Of a stretch of 64,000 nucleotides of DNA, positions 1 through 7,055 are shown in pieces. The position numbers were made by a program, and so were the translations under genes. The DNA is from Nonomuraea coxensis DSM 45129 (GTDB lineage: Bacteria; Actinomycetota; Actinomycetes; Streptosporangiales; Streptosporangiaceae): the NCBI RefSeq assembly GCF_019397265.1, contig NZ_CP068985.1:5374501-5438500 (forward strand), given 5' to 3'. Each line of letters starts with the position of its first letter. Position 1 is the first letter of the stretch. Below the pieces are notes generated by a model. The model had not been told where the DNA came from and ran no database searches. It saw nothing but the letters and a program-made list of their open reading frames with translations.

Positions 1-1
1 C

Positions 2-391
2 ATCCTGCACGCCGGGGACGTCTGCGTCGCCTCGGTGCTGGCCGAGCTGGCCGCGTACGCGCCGGTGCACGCGGTCAAGGGCAACAACGACGGCCCCGAC
101 GTGACCGCGCCGGAGACCCTGGAGCTGACGCTGGACGGCCTGCGGATCGGCATGATCCACGACAGCGGCCCGGCGAAGGGCCGCCTGGCCCGCCTGCGGC
201 GCCGCTTCCCCGAGGCGGACCTGGTGGTCTTCGGCCACTCCCACATCCCGCTCGACGAGTACGGCGACGGCCTGCGCATCTTCAACCCGGGCTCGCCCAC
301 CGACCGCCGCCGCCAGCCGCACGGCACGGTGGGCCTGCTCACCGTCGAGGACGGCGTCCTGACCAGGGCCGAGATCGTGCCCGTCACCTGA
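2..391 (+). CDS. Metallophosphoesterase, YfcE-like (5' end outside window)
   Basis: This is the 3' part of a calcineurin-like phosphoesterase of the YfcE/MJ0936 group, small metal-dependent phosphodiesterases of uncertain physiological substrate. The frame is open from the first bases of the window and already reads HAGDV, the first metal-binding block, so the gene starts before base 1; the GTG at 35 is an internal valine codon. Further metal-site blocks follow: VKGNND at about residues 25-30 of the visible part and VFGHSHIP at about residues 79-86. The C-terminus (NPGSPTDRR, then a short strand and stop) is typical of the family, so only the N-terminal D-x-H block is missing. Seen: motifs and open frame. 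Inferred: a cytosolic hydrolase unrelated to the PKS cluster. Confidence 0.85.
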   Translation: MLHAGDVCVASVLAELAAYAPVHAVKGNNDGPDVTAPETLELTLDGLRIGMIHDSGPAKGRLARLRRRFPEADLVVFGHSHIPLDEYGDGLRIFNPGSPTDRRRQPHGTVGLLTVEDGVLTRAEIVPVT

Positions 392-728
392 CCACGTCGC
401 GCCCGCCGTCCTTGAGCCGGTGGGGGCCGAAGACGCCGATGGGCCGCCCGCCGAAGTCCCCCAGCGCCGCCGCGGCCCCGGCCTGGGCGACGACGCGGCG
501 CGGGCGCTGGGGCAGGTCATCCGCCGGTACCACTCCCGCCGCAGCAGCCCGGCTCCCGCCTACCGCGAGCGGCGTAGCGGCGAAGGCGACGGCGGCGGGA
601 TTCGCCGGCCGCGCCGCGACGAGATTCTGGCTCTCATCCGGTCTTAAGAGGTGCGGTAAGGCGACGGGAACGAGACCGTAAGCGCCCTCCCGCACCCTGA
701 TCGCAGGACTTGACGAAAGGGCGACGAG
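392..728. other. Gene-free interval
   Basis: No convincing gene was found here. Short open frames exist on both strands (for example a GTG-started 75-codon frame at 420-647 on the plus strand), but none has a good ribosome binding site or recognisable residues. The last bases hold AAAGGG at about 716-721, a plausible Shine-Dalgarno for the oxidoreductase ATG at 729. A short inverted repeat (GTGCGG 651-656 with CCGCAC 690-695) lies upstream; its role is unknown. Confidence 0.5.
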
Positions 729-2015
729 ATGAGCCGGCCGTACAGGATCGACGACGACATCACCCTCACCGGTTTCACCGGGCGGGCGCACCGGCCCGGC
801 GAGGGCCGCTACGAGGAACTGCGCCGCGCGCTCAACCCCGCCGTGGACTCCCGGCCCGCGCTGGTCGCCGAGGCGTACGGCATGGCGGACGTGCGGGCGG
901 CGCTGCTGGCGGCGCGGGCGCACGGGGTGCCGTTCGCGGTGCAGGCGACCGGGCACGGCACGCACGCCGGCGCCGACGGCGGCGTGCTGGTCCGGACCAC
1001 GCCGATGGCGTCGGTGCTGGTGGACCCCGTCCGCCGGATCGCGCGGGTCGGGCCCGGCGCCCGCTGGGGCCACGTCATCGCCGCCGCCGCGCCGTTCGGG
1101 CTGGCGCCGCTGTCCGGCTCGGCCACCGACGTGGGCGTCACCGGCTACACGCTCGGCGGCGGGCTCGGCTGGCTGGCGCGCAGGCACGGCTTCGCCGCCG
1201 ACAGCGTGCTGCGCGCCGAGGTGCTGCTGGCCGACGGACGGCACGTCACGGCGAGCGCGGACAGCCACCCCGAGCTGTTCTGGGCGCTGCGCGGAGGCGG
1301 CGGCGGGTTCGGCGTGGTCACCTCGCTGGAGTTCCGGCTGCACCCGGTCTCGCGGGTCTACAGCGGGTTCGCGTACTTCCCGGTCGAGGCGGCGGGCGAC
1401 CTGCTGGAGGCGTACCGGACGTGGATCGACACCGCCCCCGACGACCTCAGCACCGCGGTCGTGCTCCGCCGGATGCCCGCAGAAGGGCCGCTCGCCGGGC
1501 GGCACGTGGCGCAGCTCAAGGTCGTGCACGCCGGCGACGAGGCGGAGGGCCGGCGGCTGCTGGCGCCGCTCCTGCGGGCGGCCGGCCCGGCGCTGCTGGA
1601 CGAGACCCGCACCACGACGTACGCGGACACGGCCATGGGCGGCACCCCCAACCGCCACATGTCCATGCTGGAGGAGGTCCCCGGCGCGGTCGTGGACGTG
1701 CTGGTGGCCGCGGCCGGGCAGGCGCAGACCGTGGAGGTGCGGCACTGGGGCGGCGCGATGAGCCGCCCGGGGCCGGACGCCGGGCCGGTGAGCCACCGGG
1801 ACACCCGGCTGTCGGTGATCGTGGACACGCCGGTGCCTGGGCTGGCCGAGGCGTTGCGGCCGTACGACAACGGGGGCACGTTCCTCAACTTCCTGGCCGA
1901 CACGCGGCGCACCGCGGCGGCCTGGTCGGGGGCGGACCACGCGCGGCTGCGGGAGGTCAAGCGGGCCTACGACCCGGACGGCTTCTTCCGCGTCGGGCAC
2001 GTCGTCGAGCCGTGA
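729..2015 (+). CDS. FAD-linked oxidoreductase (berberine-bridge/PCMH type)
   Basis: The 428-residue protein has a PCMH-type FAD-binding fold at about residues 35-205. ATGHGTHAG near residue 75 supplies the histidine used for covalent flavin attachment in this family, and TLGGGLGWLARRHG at about 141-154 is the second FAD-binding block. No cysteine is present in that block, so bicovalent attachment is unlikely. The C-terminus (YDPDGFFRVGHVV) is the berberine-bridge-enzyme C-terminal signature, although the usual N-P-x-N-F form is changed. Family members oxidise alcohols, sugars or secondary metabolites with O2; no substrate can be read here. The ATG at 729 follows an AAAGGG at good spacing. The gene stands alone between a gene-free stretch and the EF-G relic, more than 10 kb from the PKS cluster, so a role in that pathway is not indicated. 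Confidence 0.85.
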   Translation: MSRPYRIDDDITLTGFTGRAHRPGEGRYEELRRALNPAVDSRPALVAEAYGMADVRAALLAARAHGVPFAVQATGHGTHAGADGGVLVRTTPMASVLVDPVRRIARVGPGARWGHVIAAAAPFGLAPLSGSATDVGVTGYTLGGGLGWLARRHGFAADSVLRAEVLLADGRHVTASADSHPELFWALRGGGGGFGVVTSLEFRLHPVSRVYSGFAYFPVEAAGDLLEAYRTWIDTAPDDLSTAVVLRRMPAEGPLAGRHVAQLKVVHAGDEAEGRRLLAPLLRAAGPALLDETRTTTYADTAMGGTPNRHMSMLEEVPGAVVDVLVAAAGQAQTVEVRHWGGAMSRPGPDAGPVSHRDTRLSVIVDTPVPGLAEALRPYDNGGTFLNFLADTRRTAAAWSGADHARLREVKRAYDPDGFFRVGHVVEP

Positions 2016-2080
2016 CGGGCGGGAGAAAACCCGTTTCCCCCGCCGGAGCCCCTTCACTACACTCGCCCCGAACCCGCCGC

Positions 2081-2189
2081 GATCGAGTGGCCGTCTTCGA
2101 CGGCGTGGCCGGGGTCGAGCCGCAGATCGAGTCTGTGTGGCGCGGGGCCGACCGGCACGGGGTGCCACGGGGGGGCGTTCGTCAACAAG
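2081..2189 (+). pseudogene. Relic of EF-G-like GTPase, G-domain fragment
   Basis: Plus-strand translation gives AVFDGVAGVEPQ, then SVWR, ADRHGVPR, and after a one-base slip in a run of seven G (2169-2175) AFVNK. This is the conserved G-domain stretch of elongation factor G (VFDGVAGVEPQSETVWR...VPRIAFVNKMD). There is no start codon, no P-loop and no further homology upstream or downstream. The similarity stops where the IS right end begins at about 2190. A second EF-G piece in the same orientation lies beyond the IS (3917-4081), so both look like remains of one gene. Seen: motif match and frameshift. Inferred: loss of function and interruption by the element. Confidence 0.65.
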
Positions 2190-2330
2190 GTGACTCCTCC
2201 GCTCCCTGAAGGGAGCGGCTTCTCGCTAAGCCGCCTGCGCAGCCTGACGAAGGGCAAGCCCTGCCCTGAGGATGTTGACCGCGCCGTTCACGTCGGCGTG
2301 CGCGGTATGCCCGCACGCCCGACATCGGAA
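2190..2330 (-). ncRNA. Possible omega RNA (reRNA) of TnpB
   Basis: In characterised IS200/IS605 elements the guide RNA used by TnpB is transcribed across the 3' end of tnpB and the right end, and its 3' guide part comes from the flanking DNA. Here that corresponds to the minus-strand interval over the last codons of tnpB, the perfect 8-bp right-end hairpin (2199-2218), and then the EF-G relic as guide-encoding flank. This is placed by analogy only; no covariance model was run. Confidence 0.35.
2199..2218 (-). other. IS right-end hairpin
   Basis: A perfect inverted repeat, CCGCTCCC-TGAA-GGGAGCGG (8-bp stem, 4-nt loop), starts 8 bases beyond the tnpB stop codon. Position and form fit the subterminal right-end hairpin that TnpA recognises and that forms part of the TnpB guide RNA scaffold. 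It could also end tnpB transcription. Confidence 0.65.
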
Positions 2331-3416
2331 CATGGCCTGAGTGACACGGTTCTCCTTGGCGACGTGGCCGCATTCGGCGCACGTCCGGGAGGTGTTGGCG
2401 GGGTTCACCGCGATCCGCTCCCGACCGGCGCTTTCAGCCTTGTACGCGAGGACCCGCAGGAACACCCCCCAACCCGCGTCCAGGATCGACTTGTTCAGAC
2501 CGGACTTGGCCGCGACGTTGCGGCCGGGCGCCTCGATCGTGCCGGACGCGCTACGGGTCATGTTCGCGATCCGCAGGTCCTCGTGCACGATCACGTCATA
2601 GGCGCGCACCAGCGCCAGCGCGGCCTTGTGCGCGGTGTCGAGGCGCTGACGGCATACCTTGGCGTGCAACGCCGCGACCCTGGCCACCGCCTTGCGCTGG
2701 CGGTTGGAGCCGCGCTTCTTGCGGGCCAGGTCCCGCTGGGCCGCCGCGAGCCGGTCGGCGCAGGCGGCCAGGTGACGCGGATTGGCGAGGTGCTCGCCGT
2801 CGCTGGTGGTCACCAGCGACGCCACACCCATGTCGATCCCGCCCGCCGCACCCGTCGCGGGCAGGGGCTCGGCGGGCACCTCGTCACACGACAGCACCAC
2901 GTACCAGCGCGAGCCCTCCCGCGTGACGCTGATCGTCTTCACCCTGCCCATGACCGGCCGGTGCTGATGCACCCGCACATGCCCCACGCCCTGCAACCGG
3001 ACGAACGTGGCAGTGGGGTGCGCGGGCTGGGAGTCCCAGCGGCAGCCGTCACCGTCCTTCGGCCACTCCACCGCGTTGAAGCGTCCCCGGCCCTTGAACC
3101 GCGGGAACCCGGGCGCCCGCCCCGCCTTGACGCGGTCGAAGAACGCGCGAAACGCCTTGTCCAGCTTGCGCAGTGTGGCCTGCTGAGAGGAGAACGACCA
3201 CCGGGCCTGACCCTCCGGATCGTCGGCCCGGATGTGCTTCAACTCACTGGACTGGTCCCCGTAGCGGATCGTCACCCCGGCTCGACGGTAGGCGGTGCGC
3301 CGGTGCTCAAGAGCGGCGTTGTACAACTGCCGGTGATCTTCCAGGCAGGCCGCGAGCGCGATCTCCTGCTGACGGGTCGGACGCAACAGAAACTTGAACG
3401 ACCTACGCACGGCCAT
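2226..3416 (-). CDS. tnpB: TnpB, RNA-guided endonuclease family of IS200/IS605
   Basis: The 396-residue protein is full length for TnpB (OrfB_IS605). An N-terminal helix-turn-helix/WED-like part covers about residues 1-185. The RuvC-like nuclease is complete: GGIDMGVAS (D195), VIVHEDLRIANM (E279) and AHADVNGAVNIL (D375). The zinc finger CAEC (346, 349) and CRAC (365, 368) lies between the last two. TnpB proteins are guided by an RNA from the element's right end and cut DNA next to a short target-adjacent motif. The start ATG at 3416 gives the standard N-terminus. It overlaps the end of the decayed tnpA frame by 14 bases. All catalytic residues are kept although tnpA is dead, so the gene may still be active or only recently orphaned. 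No readable adaptation to a host function is seen. Confidence 0.9.
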   Translation of the reverse strand: MAVRRSFKFLLRPTRQQEIALAACLEDHRQLYNAALEHRRTAYRRAGVTIRYGDQSSELKHIRADDPEGQARWSFSSQQATLRKLDKAFRAFFDRVKAGRAPGFPRFKGRGRFNAVEWPKDGDGCRWDSQPAHPTATFVRLQGVGHVRVHQHRPVMGRVKTISVTREGSRWYVVLSCDEVPAEPLPATGAAGGIDMGVASLVTTSDGEHLANPRHLAACADRLAAAQRDLARKKRGSNRQRKAVARVAALHAKVCRQRLDTAHKAALALVRAYDVIVHEDLRIANMTRSASGTIEAPGRNVAAKSGLNKSILDAGWGVFLRVLAYKAESAGRERIAVNPANTSRTCAECGHVAKENRVTQAMFRCRACGHTAHADVNGAVNILRAGLALRQAAQAA

Positions 3417-3885
3417 CCCCCCGGAGGATGCGCTCGTCCCGCCTTTCGACAGGGCGCCACATCATCTGGCCCGACAGCGTGGCGACCGGCACGGACGACT
3501 GGGAGCGCGAGTGCGGGAACTCGGTGCGCGGGTGGCGGGAGGTGAGCCGGCCGAACCGGCCGACCTTGTACGGCGGCCAGTGCCGGGGATGCGACCTGAC
3601 GAACAGGCGCACGTGCTCGGGCATGGCCTCCAGCGTCACGATCCGCCGATCGCGCTCGACCGCCCTGGCTACTTCGGCGCGGATCAACTCCCGCGGGCGG
3701 TCCTTCGTCCGGCCGCCCACAACCGGGCCGCCCACAACCGGGCCGCCCAGCACCGGGCGGCGACGGTCCGGGAACCTCACGTGGTACCCGAGGTCATACG
3801 CCGCGCCGGGCCAGGTGCCCACCCGAGGAATCACACGATCATTATCCAGTGCCGCGCCTTCACCGCGGCGACGAACGGAGAACTC
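3403..3885 (-). pseudogene. tnpA: Decayed IS200-type transposase tnpA
   Basis: Minus-strand translation shows the Y1 transposase pattern AYDLGYHV, RRPVLGG, IVTLEAMPEHVRLFV, LTSRHPRTEFPHSRS, covering about 3810 down to 3460. Three faults are visible. The HUH metal motif, normally H-V-H, reads H-V-R because codon 3609-3607 is CGC instead of CAC. Three 15-bp tandem copies (3712-3756) insert a Gly-Gly-Pro-Val-Val repeat after RRPVLGG. The part that should carry the catalytic tyrosine (xSYFVAT in relatives) reads SSVPVATLSG with no tyrosine. No good start codon precedes the homologous region. The product could not cut or join single-stranded DNA. Family assignment is firm; exact ends are not. Confidence 0.75.
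3712..3756 (-). repeat. 15-bp tandem repeat inside decayed tnpA
   Basis: Three head-to-tail copies of GCCGCCCACAACCGG (third copy GCCGCCCAGCACCGG) start at 3712, 3727 and 3742. The length keeps the frame and adds repeated Gly-Gly-Pro-Val-Val residues to the TnpA relic, consistent with slippage after the gene lost constraint. Confidence 0.85.
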
Positions 3886-3916
3886 TGACGTCACCCGAAG
3901 GCGACGGTTCCCTCGA

Positions 3917-4081
3917 GAGGACCCGGACCTGGACGCCGGCGCGGGACGCGTCGAGCGGGCCGGGCGGATCCTGCGGGTGCAGGCCCATCGGCACGCCGAA
4001 GTGGACCGGGCGGTCGCGGGCGACATCGTGGCGCTGGCCGGGCTCAGGGCGGCCCGCGCGGGCGCGACCCTGTGCGCGCCG
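3917..4081 (+). pseudogene. Relic of EF-G-like GTPase, domain II fragment
   Basis: The plus strand encodes RVERAGRILRVQAHRHAEVD and then AGDIVALAGL and GATLC. This matches EF-G domain II (RIGRLLRMHANKREEI...AGDIVAAVGLK...GDTLC). The stretch lacks a start, the rest of domain II, and all of domains III-V; after about 4081 the similarity ends. About 190 residues that separate this block from AFVNK in an intact EF-G are missing between the two relics. Same strand and same order as the 2081-2189 relic on the other side of the IS make a common origin likely. Between 4082 and the carboxypeptidase stop at 4179 nothing is recognisable. Confidence 0.6.
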
Positions 4082-4178
4082 GCTACGCCCCGGCGCCGTG
4101 ACCGGCGCGGGCCGGGCGGTTCGATCCGCCCGGCCCGCCCGGCTCACGGGGTGACGGCCGTCGCGGCCCTCGGCCGGC

Positions 4179-6779
4179 TCATGGGGCGGTGGCCGCGGCC
4201 GCCTTCGCCTTCGCTGTCGCCGTCCAGTAGGCGGCTCTGGCGACCTGCGGGAACAGGCCCTTCGGGTGGTTGCGGAACATCGGCTCGGTGCCGAACATGA
4301 CCACGGCCGCGCCGCGCTCGTCCCGGCCGCTCACGACCGCCGCCTGGCCCCTGGCCTGCTCGGGCCCGCCCGCGCCGGTCCGGGGGTCGGCCCGCCAGTG
4401 ACCGGCGACGAGAGGACCGTCCGCCGCGTACGCCTGCTCGACCCTGACCTCCGGCCCCAGCCCGGTGAACCAGCGCGGCGCGTACACGAACGAGTGGTCC
4501 GGCGACCCGCCGCCCACCGGCCCGCCGGACGACGCCACCCGCACGACGCCGTTGGCGTCAGAACGGCCGGCGACCGCGGTCACGGTGAGCAGCCCGGCCG
4601 CCGCGTTGAACGCCGCGCCCGTGCCGCCCCGGGTGATGACGCCGCCGGTGGTGAGGAAGGCGTCGAGCGCCGCGCGCGCGGCCGGGTTCAGCGCGGCGTG
4701 GCTGAGCCCGCTGGAGACGACCAGCACGTCCGTGGCGCTCCAGTCGAAGCCGGCGTTGAGCACGGCGGTCGACACCGGGGTGACGGGGAAGCCCAGCTCG
4801 CGCAGCGTGAACAGCTCGTCCGCGGAGACGGCGGCGGCCAGGCGGACCGGCGCCAGCGGCGTGCCGGTCGCGCCGGCGGCCTGGGTGAAGGCGACGCCGT
4901 ACCGGTCGGCGACGGTCCCGGCCGCGCGGCGGGCGCTCGCCGGGACGATGACCCGGCCGTCGTCCGTCCAGGTCAGGGCGACGCCCTGGGCGAGCAGGTC
5001 GTTGACCGCCTGGACCTCCTTGGCGTCCACGACCGCGACCGCGAGCGGCCCTGACCCGCGCGGCACCGAACCGGTCGGGGCGGCGGCCTTGACCGGCTCG
5101 GCCGCGACGCGCGGCGCCTGACCGGTCACGGGCTCCACGGTGGCGCCCCACAGCAGGGCGTGGCTCCAGCCGGAGATGTCATACATCGCGTCCACGCGGG
5201 GCGAGATGTCCGCGCCCGGCTCCAGCATCACGTTGGCCAGGCCGCGTTTGGGCTGGCGCATGTCCACGACGTACGACCCGGCCGGGTAGGTCCGGCCTCC
5301 CGCCCGGAAGGCGTGCCTGGCCCGCCCGACCCGGACGTCGTTCGCCACGAGGTGGTCGGCCAGGCGGGCGGCGGCGGTGGCCGAGCGCTCGCCGGTGATG
5401 ACGTACGCGCGGGGGAAGGTCGTGGTGTAGACGTCCTCGGGGCCGAAGCCGGGCACGATGCCGAGCGGCACGGTCCTGGACGGCTCGCCCGCCGCGCCCC
5501 GCCGGAACACCTCGATCTGGTCGGCGATCAGCGTGTCGTGCCGGTCCTGGACGAAGGCCCAGGAGGCGCGGATGGCGGCGGCGGCCACGTCGGTGTTGAT
5601 CGCCGAGCGGCGGCGCAGCTCCTCGACCGGCAGGTTGGTGTAGTCGGCGTTGTTGACCCGCAGCGGGATCTCGACGGTGTGCGCGGCGACGGCCCCGTGG
5701 AAGGGCGCGTACTGCGGGGTGAAGATCGGCGGCCAGTCGTCCCAGCCCTCGGCGCTGTCGCGGAACGGGATCTGCGCCGGGTGCACGCCGTCCTTCTCGG
5801 GGGTGTAGCCGAGGCCGTTGACGGCGGCCTCCATGCCGAGGCCGTTGGCGTAGGCGTTCCTGATGAACAGGTCGTACTCGTAGTTCGCGCCGTGGGGCGG
5901 GGTGGTGGGCTCGATGAGGGTGCCGTTGACGTACCCGTGCAGGTCGATCATCGTCACCGGCTGGGCGTCGATCATGAGCCGGCGCATCGCCCTGACCTCC
6001 GGCTGGGAGGCGGTGACGAAGTCGCGGTTGAGGTCGAAGCCGTTGCCGTTGGGGCGTACGCCGTTGACCCGGCCGTCGGGGTTGGCGGTGACGTTGAAGT
6101 AGAGGCGGGTGCGGGCGAGCAGCGCGGCGACCTTCGGGTCGGCGCTGGTGGCCAGCTCCTCGATGGTGCGCAGCGCGGCGTCGGTGCCCTCCCACTCGTT
6201 GCCGTGGATGTTCGCGTTGACGTACAGGGGGGCCTTGTAGCGGGCGGCGAGCTTGCGGTCGCGGGCGGCGGCGGCCGGGTCGCCAGCGATGCGCTCGCGG
6301 AGGCGGGCCTGCTCGCGCGCCTCGGCGCGGGTCTCGGGGGCGGTGACGGTGACGAGGTAGAGGTCGCGGCCCTGGGCGCTGCGGCCGATGATCTCGGCGC
6401 TCACCCGGTCGCTGCGCCGCTGCAGGTCGTTGAGCTTGGGGGCGATGCCGTGGTACGGCACCAGGCCGAGCTTGACGGAGGCGTCGGCGGGGTTCTCGGC
6501 CGGTTCGGGAAGCGTGGTGCGGCGGGGGTAGCCGAGGTCGCGGGAGGGTCCGCCGGACGGCTCGGCGGGCGCCGGAGGGGCGGTGCGGAGGGCCTGGGCC
6601 CGCTCGTCGCCGCCGGCCGCCTCGTCGTTGCGTTCTGGGCCGTTGCCGAAGTCGCGGACGGCCGGCTGGGGCGGGGCGGGTGGTTCGGCGGTCGCCGTCC
6701 CTGCCGGGACGAGGAGCACGGCCGAGACGGCGATGCTCGCCAACGGGATGGATAAGCGCACGGCGGCCTCCATGTGCAT
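4179..6779 (-). CDS. Secreted M14 family zinc carboxypeptidase
   Basis: The 866-residue exported protein should remove residues or amino sugar-linked groups from peptides outside the cell. An N-terminal signal peptide is clear (RLSIPLASIAVSAVLLVPAG, then A-T-A-E, residues about 6-29). The M14 core follows: HGNEWEG with zinc ligands H192 and E195, NPDGRVNG and LNRDF for substrate binding, MIDLHGYV with zinc ligand H281, and the catalytic Glu in HTVEIP near residue 370. The C-terminal 400 residues hold a Rossmann/GATase-like region (DVLVVSSGLSH near 680) seen in large actinobacterial M14 proteins. The frame is open upstream to 6980, but ATG 6779 (or 6773) directly precedes the signal peptide and was chosen; no strong Shine-Dalgarno is visible. 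It is divergent from the PL11 lyase gene, and both products are secreted. Confidence 0.88.
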   Translation of the reverse strand: MHMEAAVRLSIPLASIAVSAVLLVPAGTATAEPPAPPQPAVRDFGNGPERNDEAAGGDERAQALRTAPPAPAEPSGGPSRDLGYPRRTTLPEPAENPADASVKLGLVPYHGIAPKLNDLQRRSDRVSAEIIGRSAQGRDLYLVTVTAPETRAEAREQARLRERIAGDPAAAARDRKLAARYKAPLYVNANIHGNEWEGTDAALRTIEELATSADPKVAALLARTRLYFNVTANPDGRVNGVRPNGNGFDLNRDFVTASQPEVRAMRRLMIDAQPVTMIDLHGYVNGTLIEPTTPPHGANYEYDLFIRNAYANGLGMEAAVNGLGYTPEKDGVHPAQIPFRDSAEGWDDWPPIFTPQYAPFHGAVAAHTVEIPLRVNNADYTNLPVEELRRRSAINTDVAAAAIRASWAFVQDRHDTLIADQIEVFRRGAAGEPSRTVPLGIVPGFGPEDVYTTTFPRAYVITGERSATAAARLADHLVANDVRVGRARHAFRAGGRTYPAGSYVVDMRQPKRGLANVMLEPGADISPRVDAMYDISGWSHALLWGATVEPVTGQAPRVAAEPVKAAAPTGSVPRGSGPLAVAVVDAKEVQAVNDLLAQGVALTWTDDGRVIVPASARRAAGTVADRYGVAFTQAAGATGTPLAPVRLAAAVSADELFTLRELGFPVTPVSTAVLNAGFDWSATDVLVVSSGLSHAALNPAARAALDAFLTTGGVITRGGTGAAFNAAAGLLTVTAVAGRSDANGVVRVASSGGPVGGGSPDHSFVYAPRWFTGLGPEVRVEQAYAADGPLVAGHWRADPRTGAGGPEQARGQAAVVSGRDERGAAVVMFGTEPMFRNHPKGLFPQVARAAYWTATAKAKAAAATAP

Positions 6780-6911
6780 GAATGAGAGGTGCGTTCCGTT
6801 CGTACGGTTTGTCGAGGAACGCGGCAAGGCACCGTGATCAGAGCGACGCCCAATCCATGTCAATCCGTGGTCATTCCGGCAGCCGGGCGGGGGTGGCGGG
6901 CGCGGGGGCTC

Positions 6912-6942
6912 ACTGCACAACAGATGCAGTAATTTCGCGAAA
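6912..6942. promoter_or_regulatory. Cluster of short inverted repeats between divergent genes
   Basis: ACTGCA (6912-6917) pairs with TGCAGT (6925-6930), and TTTCGCGAAA (6933-6942) is a perfect 10-bp palindrome. They lie in the A/T-richer middle of the 276-bp divergent spacer between the carboxypeptidase and lyase genes. These could be regulator sites; nothing identifies the regulator. A TTGACA on the minus strand (6863-6858) is a possible -35 for the carboxypeptidase, but no good -10 follows. Confidence 0.4.
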
Positions 6943-6973
6943 ATACTGCGAGAAATAAGCAGGAAACAAATCC

Positions 6974-7002
6974 TTGACAAACCTCACCTGCGCATTGATT
7001 AT
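6974..7002 (+). promoter_or_regulatory. Sigma-70-type promoter of the PL11 lyase gene
   Basis: TTGACA (6974-6979), a 17-bp spacer and GATTAT (6997-7002) form a near-consensus housekeeping promoter, rare in such GC-rich DNA. It sits about 50 bp before the start codon and is followed by a small hairpin (CCCGCA 7014-7019 with TGCGGG 7026-7031) and the ribosome binding site GAGGAG (7041-7046). Confidence 0.65.
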
Positions 7003-7014
7003 ATCGATTTAATC
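6997..7014. promoter_or_regulatory. Palindrome over the -10 element, candidate operator
   Basis: GATTATATCGATTTAATC is an 18-bp palindrome with one mismatched pair (16 of 18 positions symmetric) and a central CG. It overlaps the -10 hexamer, so a bound protein would block the promoter. LacI-family operators commonly have this form (A/T-rich arms around CG), and such regulators often control sugar-polymer utilisation genes. The regulator is not in this window. Confidence 0.5.
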
Positions 7015-7055
7015 CCGCACCCCCATGCGGGCCTCACTGCGAGGAGCCCGTCACG

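Larger units (their letters stand above)
2190..3890 (-). mobile_element. IS200/IS605-family element, tnpA decayed, tnpB intact
   Basis: The element reads on the minus strand: a degenerate tnpA (3403-3885), an intact tnpB (2226-3416) and a hairpin right end (2199-2218). Members of this family have no terminal inverted repeats or target duplications and end in short hairpins recognised by TnpA, which matches what is seen. The right boundary is placed where EF-G similarity stops (about 2190). The left boundary (about 3890) is uncertain, since no clear left-end hairpin was found. Without a working TnpA the copy cannot move itself. It separates two EF-G-like fragments, consistent with insertion into or next to that gene. 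Confidence 0.75.

Noticed and set aside
420-647. 75-codon GTG-started plus-strand frame and overlapping minus-strand frame before the oxidoreductase
   Set aside because: No ribosome binding site and no recognisable motif; kept only as part of a gene-free interval.
4179-6980. Longer start of the M14 carboxypeptidase at 6980
   Set aside because: It would place 67 unrelated residues before a clear signal peptide that begins at 6779/6773 and would overlap the divergent promoter.
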